Source: Neofusicoccum parvum (Eukaryota > Ascomycota > Dothideomycetes > Botryosphaeriales > Botryosphaeriaceae). Taken from it: a stretch of DNA of 64,000 nt. The position numbers and the translations under genes were made by a program. The stretch spans positions 1,798,001 through 1,862,000 of the forward strand of contig CP087213.1 in the NCBI GenBank assembly GCA_020912385.1, given 5' to 3'. Positions 12,250-22,552 of the stretch are shown here, piece after piece (position 1 is the first letter of the stretch; each line of letters starts with the position of its first letter). The notes beneath the pieces are model-generated. The model was given only the letters and a program-made list of their open reading frames with translations. It did not search any database and was not told the DNA's origin.

Positions 12250-13923
12250 ATGAGGTCGCTCCCACTCTTTCTAAGCGGCATTGCAGCCCTGCTGTCGCCC
12301 GCCTCGCTCGTGCGCGCCGAAGCCAACAGCTCCGACCCGCTCTCTTCCAAGCAGATCCTCTCCGGCGCCTTCAAGCCTCCGCAGGTCTTCCGCAACGTCA
12401 ACCTGGTGCGCAATGTGAACCTCGAGAAGGCCTATCCGCGCGAGACCATCAATGTCGTTATCGAGAACGTCGACCAGAACCCGCAGGACGAATACTACTT
12501 GCCTTTCGAGGCCAGCCTGATCTCGCAAGTCGGCGGTCTGGAGGTCAGGGACAAGAAGGATGCCGAGAAGCCTGCCTTCGATGTCGAGGTCGTCGAGTTT
12601 GACGTCAACAGGTATGCTGTCGCTGCATTGGCTGCGCCGCAAGCGACATTGGAGATGGACTAACCATTGCGTCAGCCCGACTGAGTTCTTCCGCATCCGC
12701 CTCCCCCAGCCCCTCAAGCCGTCCGAGCAGCAGACCTTGAGCATTTCCTACTCCGTTCTCTCCGCCGTCAAGCCGCGCCCTGCAGCCATCGACCAGCGCG
12801 AGAAGCAGTATGTGGAGTACAGCTTCAGCGCTTACGCGCCCTCGGCCTACACCACCCTGAAGCAGAAGACCAAGCTCAAGTTCGCCAACGCCGACGTCCC
12901 CGACTACACTGTCCTGCCGTCGCCCAATGCCGACAACGCCGAGGACCCGACGAAGCAGGGCACCAGCTTCACCTACGGCCCCTACAACGAGATCCCGGCT
13001 GGCGCCCAGGAGCCCGTCAGCGTGCGCTACGAGTACACCAAGCCGCTGACCCACGCCAGCCGCCTGGAGCGCGATGTCGAAGTCAGCCACTGGGGTGGAA
13101 ACCTGGCCACCGAGGAGCGCTACTGGTTGACCAACCGCGGTGCCTCTCTCAAGAACCACTTCTCGCGTGTTCAGTGGCAGATGACCGTCTACGCGAGCCC
13201 GCCTACCTCGGCCCTCAGCGCGCTCAAGATGCCGCTTCAGGTCGGCTCCGTTGATGCCTACTTCACCGATGACATTGGCAATGTCTCCACCAGCCGCTTC
13301 CGCGCCAACGCTCGCGAGTCCAACCTCGAAGTCCGTCCCCGCTACCCCGTGTTTGGCGGCTGGAACTACAGCTTCAGGGTCGGCTGGAACGCCGATCTGT
13401 ACTCTTATCTGAGGAAGTTGAAGACCGGTGACGGCTACGTTCTGAAGGTGCCTTTCCTCGAGGGTCCCAAGAACTCCGAGGGTATTGAGTACGAGCGTGT
13501 CGATCTCCGCGTGATTCTTCCCGAGGGCGCAAAGTACGTGACTTAAACTCACACTTCGAATTTACTGCTAATGCCCAATCAGGAACATCAAGTTCGATAC
13601 AACCGTCCCGATCATCTCCAACGAGACTACGCTGCACCGCACTTTCATGGATACCACTGGCCGTACCACCCTCCACATCACTGCTCTGAACCTCAATGAT
13701 GAGTGGAGGGGTCGGGATCTGGTCGTAAGTTATCTTCAGCCCCGAAGCTTTTGTATCCACAGGCTAAACGTATATTTTGCAGGTCACCTACGACTACCCC
13801 TGGATCGAGAGCTTCCGCAAGCCCGTCACCATCACCCTGGGCATGTTTGCCGTCTTTGCTGCCGCTTGGGCTCTTGGAAGCATTGACACAAGTATCGGAG
13901 CAAAGCAGAAGATCAAGGCGTAA
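12250..13923 (+). CDS. ost1: Ribophorin I, oligosaccharyltransferase subunit OST1
   Basis: A subunit of the ER oligosaccharyltransferase complex that transfers the lipid-linked glycan to Asn in Asn-X-Ser/Thr sequons. Four exons: 12250-12611, 12676-13533, 13583-13724 and 13783-13923, giving 500 aa (yeast Ost1 is 476). The N-terminus is a clear signal peptide (MRSLPLFLSGIAALLSPAS, cleavage probably after VRA). The lumenal ribophorin I domain contains conserved blocks such as SHWGGNLATEERYWL and FGGWNYSFRVGWNADL. A single membrane helix near the C-terminus (ITLGMFAVFAAAWALG) is followed by a short Lys-rich tail, the usual type I topology. Sequons at NETT, NVST and NYS suggest it is itself glycosylated. 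All introns are GT-AG, 49-64 nt. Confidence 0.95.
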
Positions 13924-14768
13924 ACATTGCGGACAAAAGGCAAGATTAAAATATTTTGGATGTAGATTTGTAAAAGAATTCAAGCGTTTTTATGTTGATG
14001 TTGAAAGTTATTTCCCGAACAGGTTTCATCTAAGGCGCGTGAAGACAAGGCTCAGCTTGCGGACGAGATCGTCAAGACTGCCGTCCGCGCTGGTCTTATC
14101 GCTCAAGAAGCTTAAAAATCTTAAGCGCAAGCCTGGGCATCGAGGAAGTGCTGTGGGGAGAGGGCCGGGTGATGGTCCTGCGAGTGACTTGGTTTTTGGT
14201 CAGAGTAGTTGTGTGAGGGAGGTCGCCCATTTGGTGCAGACAGCATCGCGCATGACGAGGGACATTGGCTCGTGGGGTTAGCAAAATGTACAGGTAGACT
14301 TTCACCGACGCTGGAAACCACTCGTTTGAATACGTTGTTGAAATCCTGCTAATTGAGCCTGTTGTACTGCTCTCTGACTGCGTTCGCCTTGAACTGTTTA
14401 GAAGGGTGTTCCCAGGTTCTTTAGGCCAAATAACTAGGTCATACTTCACGACGTTCACCGCTAGCCAACTTCCCTGGTCTTCTGAAAGTTGCCATCGAAT
14501 TACCCTTGAAGTTCAGTTGCCCTGGAGGGTCGCTTATGACTTTTGACCGTACTTGGCTGTTGCCGCTGGTCCTCCTACATAATCCGCCTTTCCACGTCTG
14601 CACACTTACTCTCTCCTTCCATTGCTACCTCTTTACCGTACCAAACACAGATTGCTACGACTACCACTTCCTCTACGCGCCAAAATCCACGCAGAATACC
14701 ACCTTCAGCTGCTAGATTCAACACGAGCATTAGGTCACGGATCCATACATCATCGACGCGTCGTTATC
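13924..14768. other. Intergenic region between ost1 and a coiled-coil orphan
   Basis: 845 bp between two plus-strand genes. It holds the ost1 3' UTR and the promoter of the downstream gene. No conserved coding sequence was recognised; open frames on both strands here lack protein-like features. Confidence 0.5.
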
Positions 14769-15278
14769 ATGTCCAACAACCGGACTAGTCCGGAGGGGAC
14801 CGCCGCCACCATGGAGCAACTCAAAGAGCAGCTCACCACCGCTCTCAGTGAGAAGAACGCTGCCATCGTCAAAGCCGCCGAGCTCCAGTCCGAGGTCGCA
14901 TACTACCACACCATGCTCGAGAAGATCGACAAGGCCATGCAATCCATCAACAAGCTCGAGACCTCGGTACGCCAGGAGACCAAGACCAAAATCGCCAACA
15001 TGATCCACGACCACACGGCCTCTCTCGCCGCCACGAGGCGCGAGCTCCAGCAAAAGCACGAGCAGCTCCTCGTCGCCCGCACCCTCACCTCCGACCTCTC
15101 GGCCCGGCTCACCGCCGCCAACACGAGAGCGGACGGCCAAACCCGGAAGGTCGTCGCGGTCATGGGAGAGCTCGTCAACACCGCTCTCAGGCTGGACGCC
15201 GCCGAGAGGCGCCTCGCCGCCCTCGACCGTCCGCCTGCAAGGCTTCCCGGAGGCCAGCCCACGCGACGGAGGGAGTGA
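14769..15278 (+). CDS. Small coiled-coil hypothetical protein
   Basis: Not recognised. Encodes 169 aa from the ATG at 14769, or 155 aa from the ATG at 14811. The second ATG sits in a full GCCGCCACCATGG context, so the shorter form may be the main product. From about residue 15 to 150 the protein is heptad-rich and Ala/Leu/Glu/Lys-dominated (for example EQLKEQLTTALSEKN, RRELQQKHEQLL), predicting a long coiled coil. No signal peptide, membrane helix or catalytic motif is visible. The C-terminus is Pro/Arg-rich. Codon use is G+C-rich at third positions (many GCC, CTC, AAG), like neighbouring real genes, which supports a coding role. It is intronless and has no obvious functional link to OST1 upstream. 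Confidence 0.6.
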   Translation: MSNNRTSPEGTAATMEQLKEQLTTALSEKNAAIVKAAELQSEVAYYHTMLEKIDKAMQSINKLETSVRQETKTKIANMIHDHTASLAATRRELQQKHEQLLVARTLTSDLSARLTAANTRADGQTRKVVAVMGELVNTALRLDAAERRLAALDRPPARLPGGQPTRRRE

Positions 15279-15870
15279 TAGCCATTCGATTGGACGATGC
15301 GGGCAGCCTGATATTGAAAACGCTGGGATGGCGGATTTGCTGGGTCGGGTTCTATGATGGAGACGGTAACTTAATCCAGAAGCCATGAAATTGCCTATCG
15401 TTTGATTGTCTCAATGCTATCTACTTCATAATAGTGATCGAATTGGGTTCCATCCCCTGTTGCGCCACTCGAGGATCTACAGTCCAACTTCGGTGCAAGC
15501 TCCGCTGTCAGCATCTTCCAGAAGCTCTCAGGCCCCCCAACACCAGGCCTCTAATAGGAGGAAAGCCATGCAACGCCACAGAACAGGTAACTCTCCGCCT
15601 CTCCGGGCCACCAACATCCAACGTAGGGACCTGAAGCCGATTTGGAATGGATCTCTCGGCGCCTCCGAACCGCGTTGGTGAGCACGTTTTGAGCACGTTC
15701 AGAGCACGTTACGAACCCGTTTCGACCACCGCATCTCCGCATCCATGCTCGAAACGGCCGAACAAAGCCACACACCTGGCCAACCTGCCACTCTCGACAG
15801 CAACAAGCCCCAAGCCGTTTCAGATCCCGCAGGATCGTTAAGTGGGCGGCAACCACAGCCCAGTCTTCCA
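15279..15870. other. Convergent intergenic region
   Basis: 592 bp between the stop codons of the coiled-coil orphan (+) and the permease (-). It holds their 3' UTRs. A short GAGCACGTT motif is repeated near 15680-15715. The part next to the permease is C-rich. No gene is seen. Confidence 0.5.
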
Positions 15871-17836
15871 TCACCTCTCCACCACCCTCACCCCATCCTT
15901 CCCCAGCCCTCCCCCCACCCCCACCACCCCCCTCCTTACGCCCCCCGCCTCCTCGACCTCGACCACCGGCCCCGTGTACACCTTCCGGCCCCACGCGGCC
16001 CAGTACGCCAGGCTCAGCAGCATGGCGCCGCCGAACACGACGACGCACCAATTCATGGTCTCCGGGCCGGGGCGCGCGACGGGCGGCCAGAAGGAGAAGA
16101 ACAGGCCGACGGCGGTGTAGGCGATGGCGGCGGCGATGACGGGCGGGCCGGCGCGGCGGCCCAGCCGGAAGGGGCCGAACGGGATGGCGGCGTGGGGGAC
16201 GCGCAGGCGCTTGAGGAGGAGGACCGAGGCCGAGAGCAGGAAGACGAGGTAGTTGGCGGCGACGACGAGGGAGGTGAAGGCGTCTGTTGCAGTCAGTGAG
16301 ATGTTTCCTTTTTGTGGTGGTTGGAGGGGGAAGTGGCTTTACTGAACGCAGCCGCCGACCCGACGTTGATGAGCGAGAGCAGGACGGCGACGGTGCAGAA
16401 GACGACGATGGCGTTGAGCGGCACGGTGGTGCCCAGCCCGAGGCGGCCGCGGCCGGTGTGCACGCGCGACAGCCAGGCCGAGAAGGGCAGGCCGCGCTCG
16501 CGCGCGAAGGCCCACAGCATGCGCGACCCGGAGGTGAGCACGTTGACGGTGGCGGCGAAGCAGATGAAGATCAGCACGGCCGTCATGCCGCTGGCGCTGG
16601 CGTTGGAGCCCGTGGCCGTGCGGAACATCTCGATGACCGGGTAGCCGGTCTCGGTGGCCAGGATGGCGGACGGGTCGCTGCCCAGGCAGAAGCACGTCGC
16701 GATGACCGTGGCCAGCCCGAGCACGCCGTTGATGAAGACGGACGCGAACATGCTGCGCGGGATCGTCGACGACGCGTGCTGGATCTCCTCGGACATGTGC
16801 GCGGCGGCGTCGCAACCTGCGGGCGGTTAGGGGCGTGGCCGGGCGTGTGGGAGGGCGTGGCGGGCTTGCTCACCTACGAAGGCGAACATGGTCACAGTCA
16901 GCCCGATGAAGAACGACAGGCCGTCCGACTCCCAGCCGCCGCCGTTGTAGAAGGTGGCGAAGACTTCCTTCGCGGACGCGTGCGGCGCCATGGCAATGAG
17001 CGGCACCAGGAGAGCAACAAAGCCCACGACGTGCACGCCCAGGAAGGCCAGCTCAATGACCGGGAGGAGCGGCTTGGTGACGGTGTTGACGAAGAAGGCA
17101 ACGCCGATCACGGCGAAGTAGAGCAGGGTGCCGTGCCAGCGGTGGAACTCGTAATCCGGATAGTTGAGCACCAGCAGCCCCTGGATCTGCGTGCCGGCCA
17201 AGTAGCCGCCAGAGGCAATCATGCACTGCCAGCCGATGACGCACGCCCACCCGGTGAGGTAGCTGAGGAACTTGGAGCACGATGGGGGAGCAAGGACGGC
17301 AACCCTGCACACCCGACATCAGTGAGTTTGCCGTCTTCGAGCAGATCGGGTACGCACCAGTTGTACTGCCCGCCAGCAAGTGGGATCCTGTCACATGTCT
17401 GTCAGCTGCATCTGAGGCCGCGACAAGGTCGAGAGCTGCGGACATTGAGGCCATCTCGGCCATGACCAAGACTTGCAGAATGGTCCCCACCCATACGAAA
17501 ATATATCCGTAGATCAGCCCAGCATTGCCGCCGTTCAGAAGGCCGCCCTGGAAAACACTGCGTGCGTTCAGTGCCAGCCACACGAGACGCTACGATTCGA
17601 CGAACACGAGCATGGCCTCCCATGTCACGACAAGGCAGCATGTGAGGCCGATAATCGACACGAGACCGAAGATGCGCTTTGGAGCCGGTACGAATCAGTG
17701 CCCGCAAACTCGGTCACTTCGCCTTACACACCTTCAGCTGAGACTTTTTCCCGAACCGCGCCATGTCGTGCGCATCGTCGCTGTACTTGAGCTCGCTGGC
17801 CGGCTCGGGGCCAGCGGAAAGCTCTTCGAACACCAT
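15871..17836 (-). CDS. APC-superfamily amino acid / GABA-type permease
   Basis: A plasma-membrane amino-acid/proton symporter of the fungal GABA permease (Uga4/GabA-like) group. Seven exons: 17836-17732, 17676-17608, 17547-17444, 17387-17358, 17304-16874, 16816-16343 and 16283-15871, giving 541 aa, a normal length with about 12 membrane helices. Diagnostic blocks are NGGNAGLIYGYIFVW, IPLAGGQYNW, LAPPSCSKFLSYLTGW, the HMSEE signature after the helix-6 region, and SRMLWAFARERGLPFS. Exon 2 carries VTWEAML, followed by an ambiguous donor (GTGTTC or GTCGAA); only a spliced form avoids an in-frame TAG. Intron 3 begins GTCCGC. The start is the first in-frame ATG of a cytosolic exon that is preceded by an acceptor-like CAG, so a further 5' exon (perhaps starting at 18116) cannot be excluded. 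It lies in the same orientation as the monooxygenase upstream. Substrate is not determined by sequence. Confidence 0.88.
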
Positions 17837-18802
17837 CAGGGCGTCTGTGATCTGTCCAGGAGGCAACGGGAATCGAAGGCAACAGGAACAAGGGATGCGA
17901 GACGTGGAGATGGAGAGACGGAAGGCGGGGCAGCTGGCGATAAGAAGGCAGAAGCATAGCACAGAGCGAGGCCCGTCGGCTCACCACGGCAGACACAGGG
18001 TCGTGCAGATGCGTGTTGCAGAGCTTGACAGCCCGTCGCACAGGCACCGCATGCGCATCCACAGACCCCCAGCAGTGGTGAATCCTTCCAGTGGTGTGTA
18101 AGCCGCAGCGGCTCATATCAACCTACCTCTTACGGCGTGGCGCCGTCGATTTATGCTCGAAGGATCGGCGCCTCTTCCGCGTCCCGTCCGGGGTGGGCGC
18201 GGAGCTCGACAGCGGGGCGGACGAGACATGGGTGCTGCAGCAGCCTGAGCAGGCGGTGGAGCCGGTTGGCTACCATGTCGGCGTGGCCAGGAAGCACCCC
18301 TCGCCTGTACATTGCACACGCCGGCGGACAAAAGCGAAGAGACGGTGGTCGCGCAGCAACGGCAAATCGGGTGGGGGCTGACAGCCCAACCCTGTGTTCT
18401 TTTCCTGCATGAAGACATCGCCTGTCCAAATACATCGCAGCGAATGATAACATTCCCGCCCTCCGCGTCTCACTCTGCAGAATCAATAGTGTCGCCGCCC
18501 CCAACGCGCTCGAACAACGGAATAGTCGTCACTCCACAGGTAAGCGCGATATCACAGCTTGTGCTGCCGTGGTGTCATGGATTCGCGGCTGCTCGCGGAC
18601 GGCAGATCTGTCGCAGTTCACGGACGATCAGCCAGCTAATCGTGGGCTGGGATCAACCCCGGCAGGAGAGACCCGGTGTTCTCGACAGGCACTTCTGCAA
18701 TATTCGTTATATTCATTACTGCGTCAAGCGCCGGTCTAGACTCGTGTCTCCGTCTGTCTCGCTCTCCGTCTTGAAACTATCTCGATCAACAGATGTTGAG
18801 CG
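17837..18802. promoter_or_regulatory. Intergenic region with permease promoter
   Basis: 966 bp between the monooxygenase stop and the permease start; both genes are on the minus strand. It should hold the permease promoter and 5' UTR. A minus-strand open frame from an ATG at 18116 might supply an extra first exon for the permease, but its sequence is not family-like. Nothing else was recognised. Confidence 0.45.
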
Positions 18803-20869
18803 TTACTTACTCGCGTCCGCAATCGCCGCTTTCTTGGGCGCCTCTGGGTCGCTGCCCACCGCCTCCAGCCACTTGGGATCGATTTGTTTCAGGTTCAGAT
18901 ATGGCGAGAGGTCCGAGCCGGGCACCTTGTTGTCTCGCGAGAGGCCCATGCCCAGGTATGCCCACATGTTGCGGCCGTTCTGGTACTTGATTTCGTAGTC
19001 CTCGAAGCGAGGCGATTCGATCGTCCGAACTTGAAATATGGTCAGCAGACACTCACTGTCCGTTTTCCCTCCAAGCCTGGGGTGCTTACTGTAGTGCAGC
19101 GAGGAACCGGGCCAGACAGCTGCGAGAGAAACAACATCCGTCAGCGCAAGGCCTCAACACCGGCGCTTCTCTGCTGCAACCTACCGTTGACGCGGCCCGT
19201 CTCGTTGTTCTTGTACCAGGAGCGGCAGCTGTCTTTCCACACCGTATGTTTGATCCATTCCTGCGCGTGCTCGTTGAAAAGATCCGTCACGTCCTGCTTC
19301 GGCACCCAGCTCTTGATGTGTTCCTTCTGCATCTTCTTGATGAACTTGATGGTGTAGCTGACCACCTCATCCAACGGGCCCGCCACACTTCCGTTCTCCA
19401 CCGGCCTGCACACGAAAGTCAGCAAGCGCCCACTCCCACGAGCATCTGTCTCCCCCAGCGGGAGCACCTACCAAGTCGGCCCGATGTACATGAAGAAGTT
19501 GGGGAAGTCCGGCACCGCCAGCCCCAGATAGCTCTCGGGCGTGTCCTTCCACTTCTCGGCCAGATTGACGCCGCCCTTGCCAATAATCGGGAAGCGCGGA
19601 CGGTACGTGACGTCGAAGCCGGTGGCGCAGACGACGGTGTCGCACTTGCGCTCCTGGCCGTCCGCGCCCACCACGCCGTCCTCGGTCACGCGCTCGACGG
19701 CGGTAAAGTGCACGTCGACGTTCTCTTTGGTGATGGCCTGCATGTACGGGTCGCCGGGCGTGACGCGGCGGCAGCCGATCTGAAACTTGGGGGTGAAGCC
19801 CTCGACGAGGCGCGGGTCCTTGATCCACTCGGCCATGCGGGCGCGCATGGCCTTCTGCGCCTCGAGCTGGACGTCGCTGCCGTCGAACATCAGCTCGAAG
19901 ATGCTGTTGACCTGGTCCTCGATGCTCTTGGCGTGCGCGACCAGGCTGGCGGCGTCGTGGCGGAAGCGCTCGACGTCGGCGGCCTCGTACGCGTGGTTCT
20001 GGCCCGTGTTCTCCGTCAGCACGATGAACCACACGCCCGTCCGCACGAAGACGTCCAGGTGCCGCGCGAACGGCTGCATGTGCGGCACCGTCTGGATGCT
20101 GCTGGCCCCCGACCCGATCACCGCGACCCGGTCGTTCGCCCACTGCTCCTGCTGGTAGTCGGCCGGCCACCGCGCCGTGTGCACCACGCGGCCCTTGAAC
20201 GTGTCCAGCCCGGGCAGGTCGGGCATCTTGAAGTTGTTGAGGATGCCCGTCGCGTACAGCAGCAGGTCGGTGTCCTCCTCGAACTCGCGCAGCGTCTGCC
20301 CCGTCGACGCGTCCTTCTGCGCCAGCTTGACCCGCCACTGCCCCGTCTCGTCGATCCAGCGCGCCTCGACCACCTCGGTGTTGAAGGTCATGTACTTGCG
20401 CAGGTCGAACACCGAGCACACCTTGTCCAGGTACTGCCAGATGTCCGGCGCGTACGAGAAGTACTTCGGCCAGTCGGGGTTTAGCGCGAAGCTGGGCGGG
20501 AGCGAGCATTTGTGTCAGCGCTTTGCAGGCCAGCCGCGAGCTTCCAACGAGCCGGACTCACTTGTAGGTGTACGCGTGGCTGGGGATGTCGCAGGCGCAG
20601 CCGGGGTACCGGTTCTCGAGCCACGTGCCGCCGATGTCGTGGTTCTTCTCGTAGATCTTGAACTCGACGTTCTCGCACTGCCGCTGGATCTGGTACGCCA
20701 GCATGATGCCCGAGAAGCCCGCGCCGATCGTGAGGCACTTCACGCGCCGCGTGTGCGGGTCGTCCAGCACGACATCCGGGATGCTGTAGCCTGCCGAGCC
20801 GGGCGTCGAGTAGTCCCACTTGCCATCCTTCCAGAAGTTCGCGGCAATGGCGTTGAGGTCTGGCGCCAT
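18803..20869 (-). CDS. Baeyer-Villiger (flavin-dependent) monooxygenase
   Basis: An FAD- and NADPH-dependent enzyme that inserts oxygen next to a ketone, giving an ester or lactone. Five exons: 20869-20562, 20491-19472, 19405-19185, 19119-19090 and 19029-18803, giving 601 aa, typical for class B enzymes. The FAD Rossmann motif GAGFSG is at 49-54, followed by [15 protein letters not shown]. The Baeyer-Villiger fingerprint FxGxxxHxxxWP is intact ([12 protein letters not shown], about 199-210). A second, NADPH-side Rossmann motif reads GSGASS. ATGFD near the C-terminal third is also conserved. The coding end TAAG-TAA overlaps a good donor sequence (GTAAGT at the final Ser/Lys codons), so a further 3' exon is possible. 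No polyketide synthase or other biosynthetic core gene lies nearby, so a secondary-metabolite role is not supported; catabolism of a ketone is as likely. The substrate cannot be read from sequence. Confidence 0.9.
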
Positions 20870-22552
20870 GGCTCTTGCAATGGGTGTTCCGTGGGGAGAG
20901 ACTCCGAGTGGCAGGGTCAGCGGGATTTATAGCAGGAGAGAGGGTGGCTGAGAGGAGGGGAGGCCGGGTGCTTGAGCAAAGAAAAAGCAGCGGGGGCGCT
21001 GCCAGTCTCCGGACAGCGTGTTGATTAAAAAGCGGGAATACTAAACAGACGGCAGGATGGAGAAGGCGGTAGCAATGGGCAGCCCGGTCGTTAACTCCGC
21101 GTCAATCGTTCCCTGTCGATACTGGCTCCATCGCACACGGGCAGCTCCAACCCCTCCTCTCCGCTTATTTGCAGCCAGTTCTCCGCCCTCACTGCCCACC
21201 ACCTCCTCCTCCCTATAGCCGTAAGCCTAGGCAAGACGCCGCGCCGCCTGGCATCAGCACTCCGTCGGGCGAGCCAACCGGCCGGCAGCCGGCCTGCCCT
21301 GCGCACGCACGACGCGCCGCCCGCATCACTGGTCCCACCGGCCGTGAAGATAAAACCGGGCATGACGTGCCCTCCCCGGCGCGAGGTCCGAGCTCGGCAC
21401 TGCCCGATTCGGCATAAACGAGCAACACCCGCCCGCCGATCACCCCACCCGCCAGCCAATCCAAGACGTCAGCCGCGCTGCAGAAGTCTGGGGGTGGCTG
21501 CGCGGGGCAGGCGAGGAGGATCGCAAGCAGCGGCGGGCCCAGGACGTATTCTGCGTCAAGCCCGAGGTTAATCGCGGCGGCAGGAGCCAAAGAGCTCCCC
21601 ACTAAAATCCCTTTTGCGGGGAAACGGGGTCGGCCTGTGTGCGAGTAAGACGCGTTGCCCACTTACTTTTATCTTTCCTCATCCAGCGCCGGCCCTTGGC
21701 TGCTGGTACGCTTGCCACGGTCGCCTACCGGTCTGATGTGAGCATTGGCGTGTCGTGCAACTCCCCTCATTCTGGTTTTGCTCCGTGCCGTGACAGGCAG
21801 AGCATCATGTTGTTTCACTCCACTTCTTGCTCATCTGCAGGTCAGATTATGGTGACCCTAGCAGTGTCCGTCGCCACGGGAGTTAAGCCTGCCGCGAACC
21901 GAGTGGGCCGTGGGTTCCCCGAGTTGGGGGCCGCCAGGGTGGTCTGCAGCATGTTGATGGTCCTTCGGCCCGGACGAGTGTCTTCCCCCGGTCCTGGGTT
22001 TCCCAGGTGGGTGGTAGCTCCAGAGCTCCGAGGCCGATCAAAAGAGGAACTGAGTGCGTACGAGACACCGCCTGCTTATTAGACCAGGGCAAATGGAGTC
22101 TGAGACCAATGCGAAGAAGTCAGACTCTCATTTTGACCCGTTGCTTCCCATTCGACAAGAGAAAAGACCGCAGCAGACTCGCTGTCTCATGTAAAATTGA
22201 TCCGCAAAATCTCCAGAGACCTGGTCCGGGGTTTGCTCAAGGTCTGTGTGTGGTATTCTAATCATCAACAGAGCTTACAAGTATGATACATTACTCGTAG
22301 ACGAACGGAAGAAAAGCAAAAGGCCAGTGAAGGTAGGCAAAAGGGGTGGTGGGAGCGATTTGATAACATGAATTCTAAAACAGCGAAAGGAAGAGAATGA
22401 AAAAGAGATTTCCTCCAGGCGGGATGAACCAAACCACTCACCGCCGTAAAATGTCATCCGAATCCAGCGCCAATGGGGGAATATTTCCTGTCGTGAATGC
22501 CACCAATCCGTTCCTCGTCGTCAAAAACATACTCACAAAGAGAGAAATCTTT
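20870..22552. other. Long intergenic region upstream of the monooxygenase
   Basis: 1.68 kb without a supportable gene. It lies between the start of the monooxygenase and the stop of the PXA-PX gene, both on the minus strand, so it holds the monooxygenase promoter and the PXA-PX 3' UTR. The part near 21000-21650 is G+C-rich with several short inverted repeats. The part at 21880-22030 is strongly G+C-rich and can fold into hairpins (for example GAACC and GGTTC around 21895-21920). I could not match it to 5S rRNA, tRNA or another RNA family. Confidence 0.45.

Noticed and set aside
17595..17608. In-frame TAG in the permease as evidence of a pseudogene
   Set aside because: The stop lies between exon 2 and a good TTTTCCAG acceptor, and splicing restores the family sequence. 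The remaining six exons are all intact and in frame.
19246..20509. Long open frames on both strands over the monooxygenase
   Set aside because: They are Ala/Arg/Gly or Arg/Val/His-rich shadows of the real frame, which carries both Rossmann motifs and the Baeyer-Villiger fingerprint.
15871..20869. Permease plus Baeyer-Villiger monooxygenase as part of a secondary-metabolite cluster
   Set aside because: No polyketide synthase, peptide synthetase, terpene cyclase or pathway regulator lies nearby. The neighbours are housekeeping genes.
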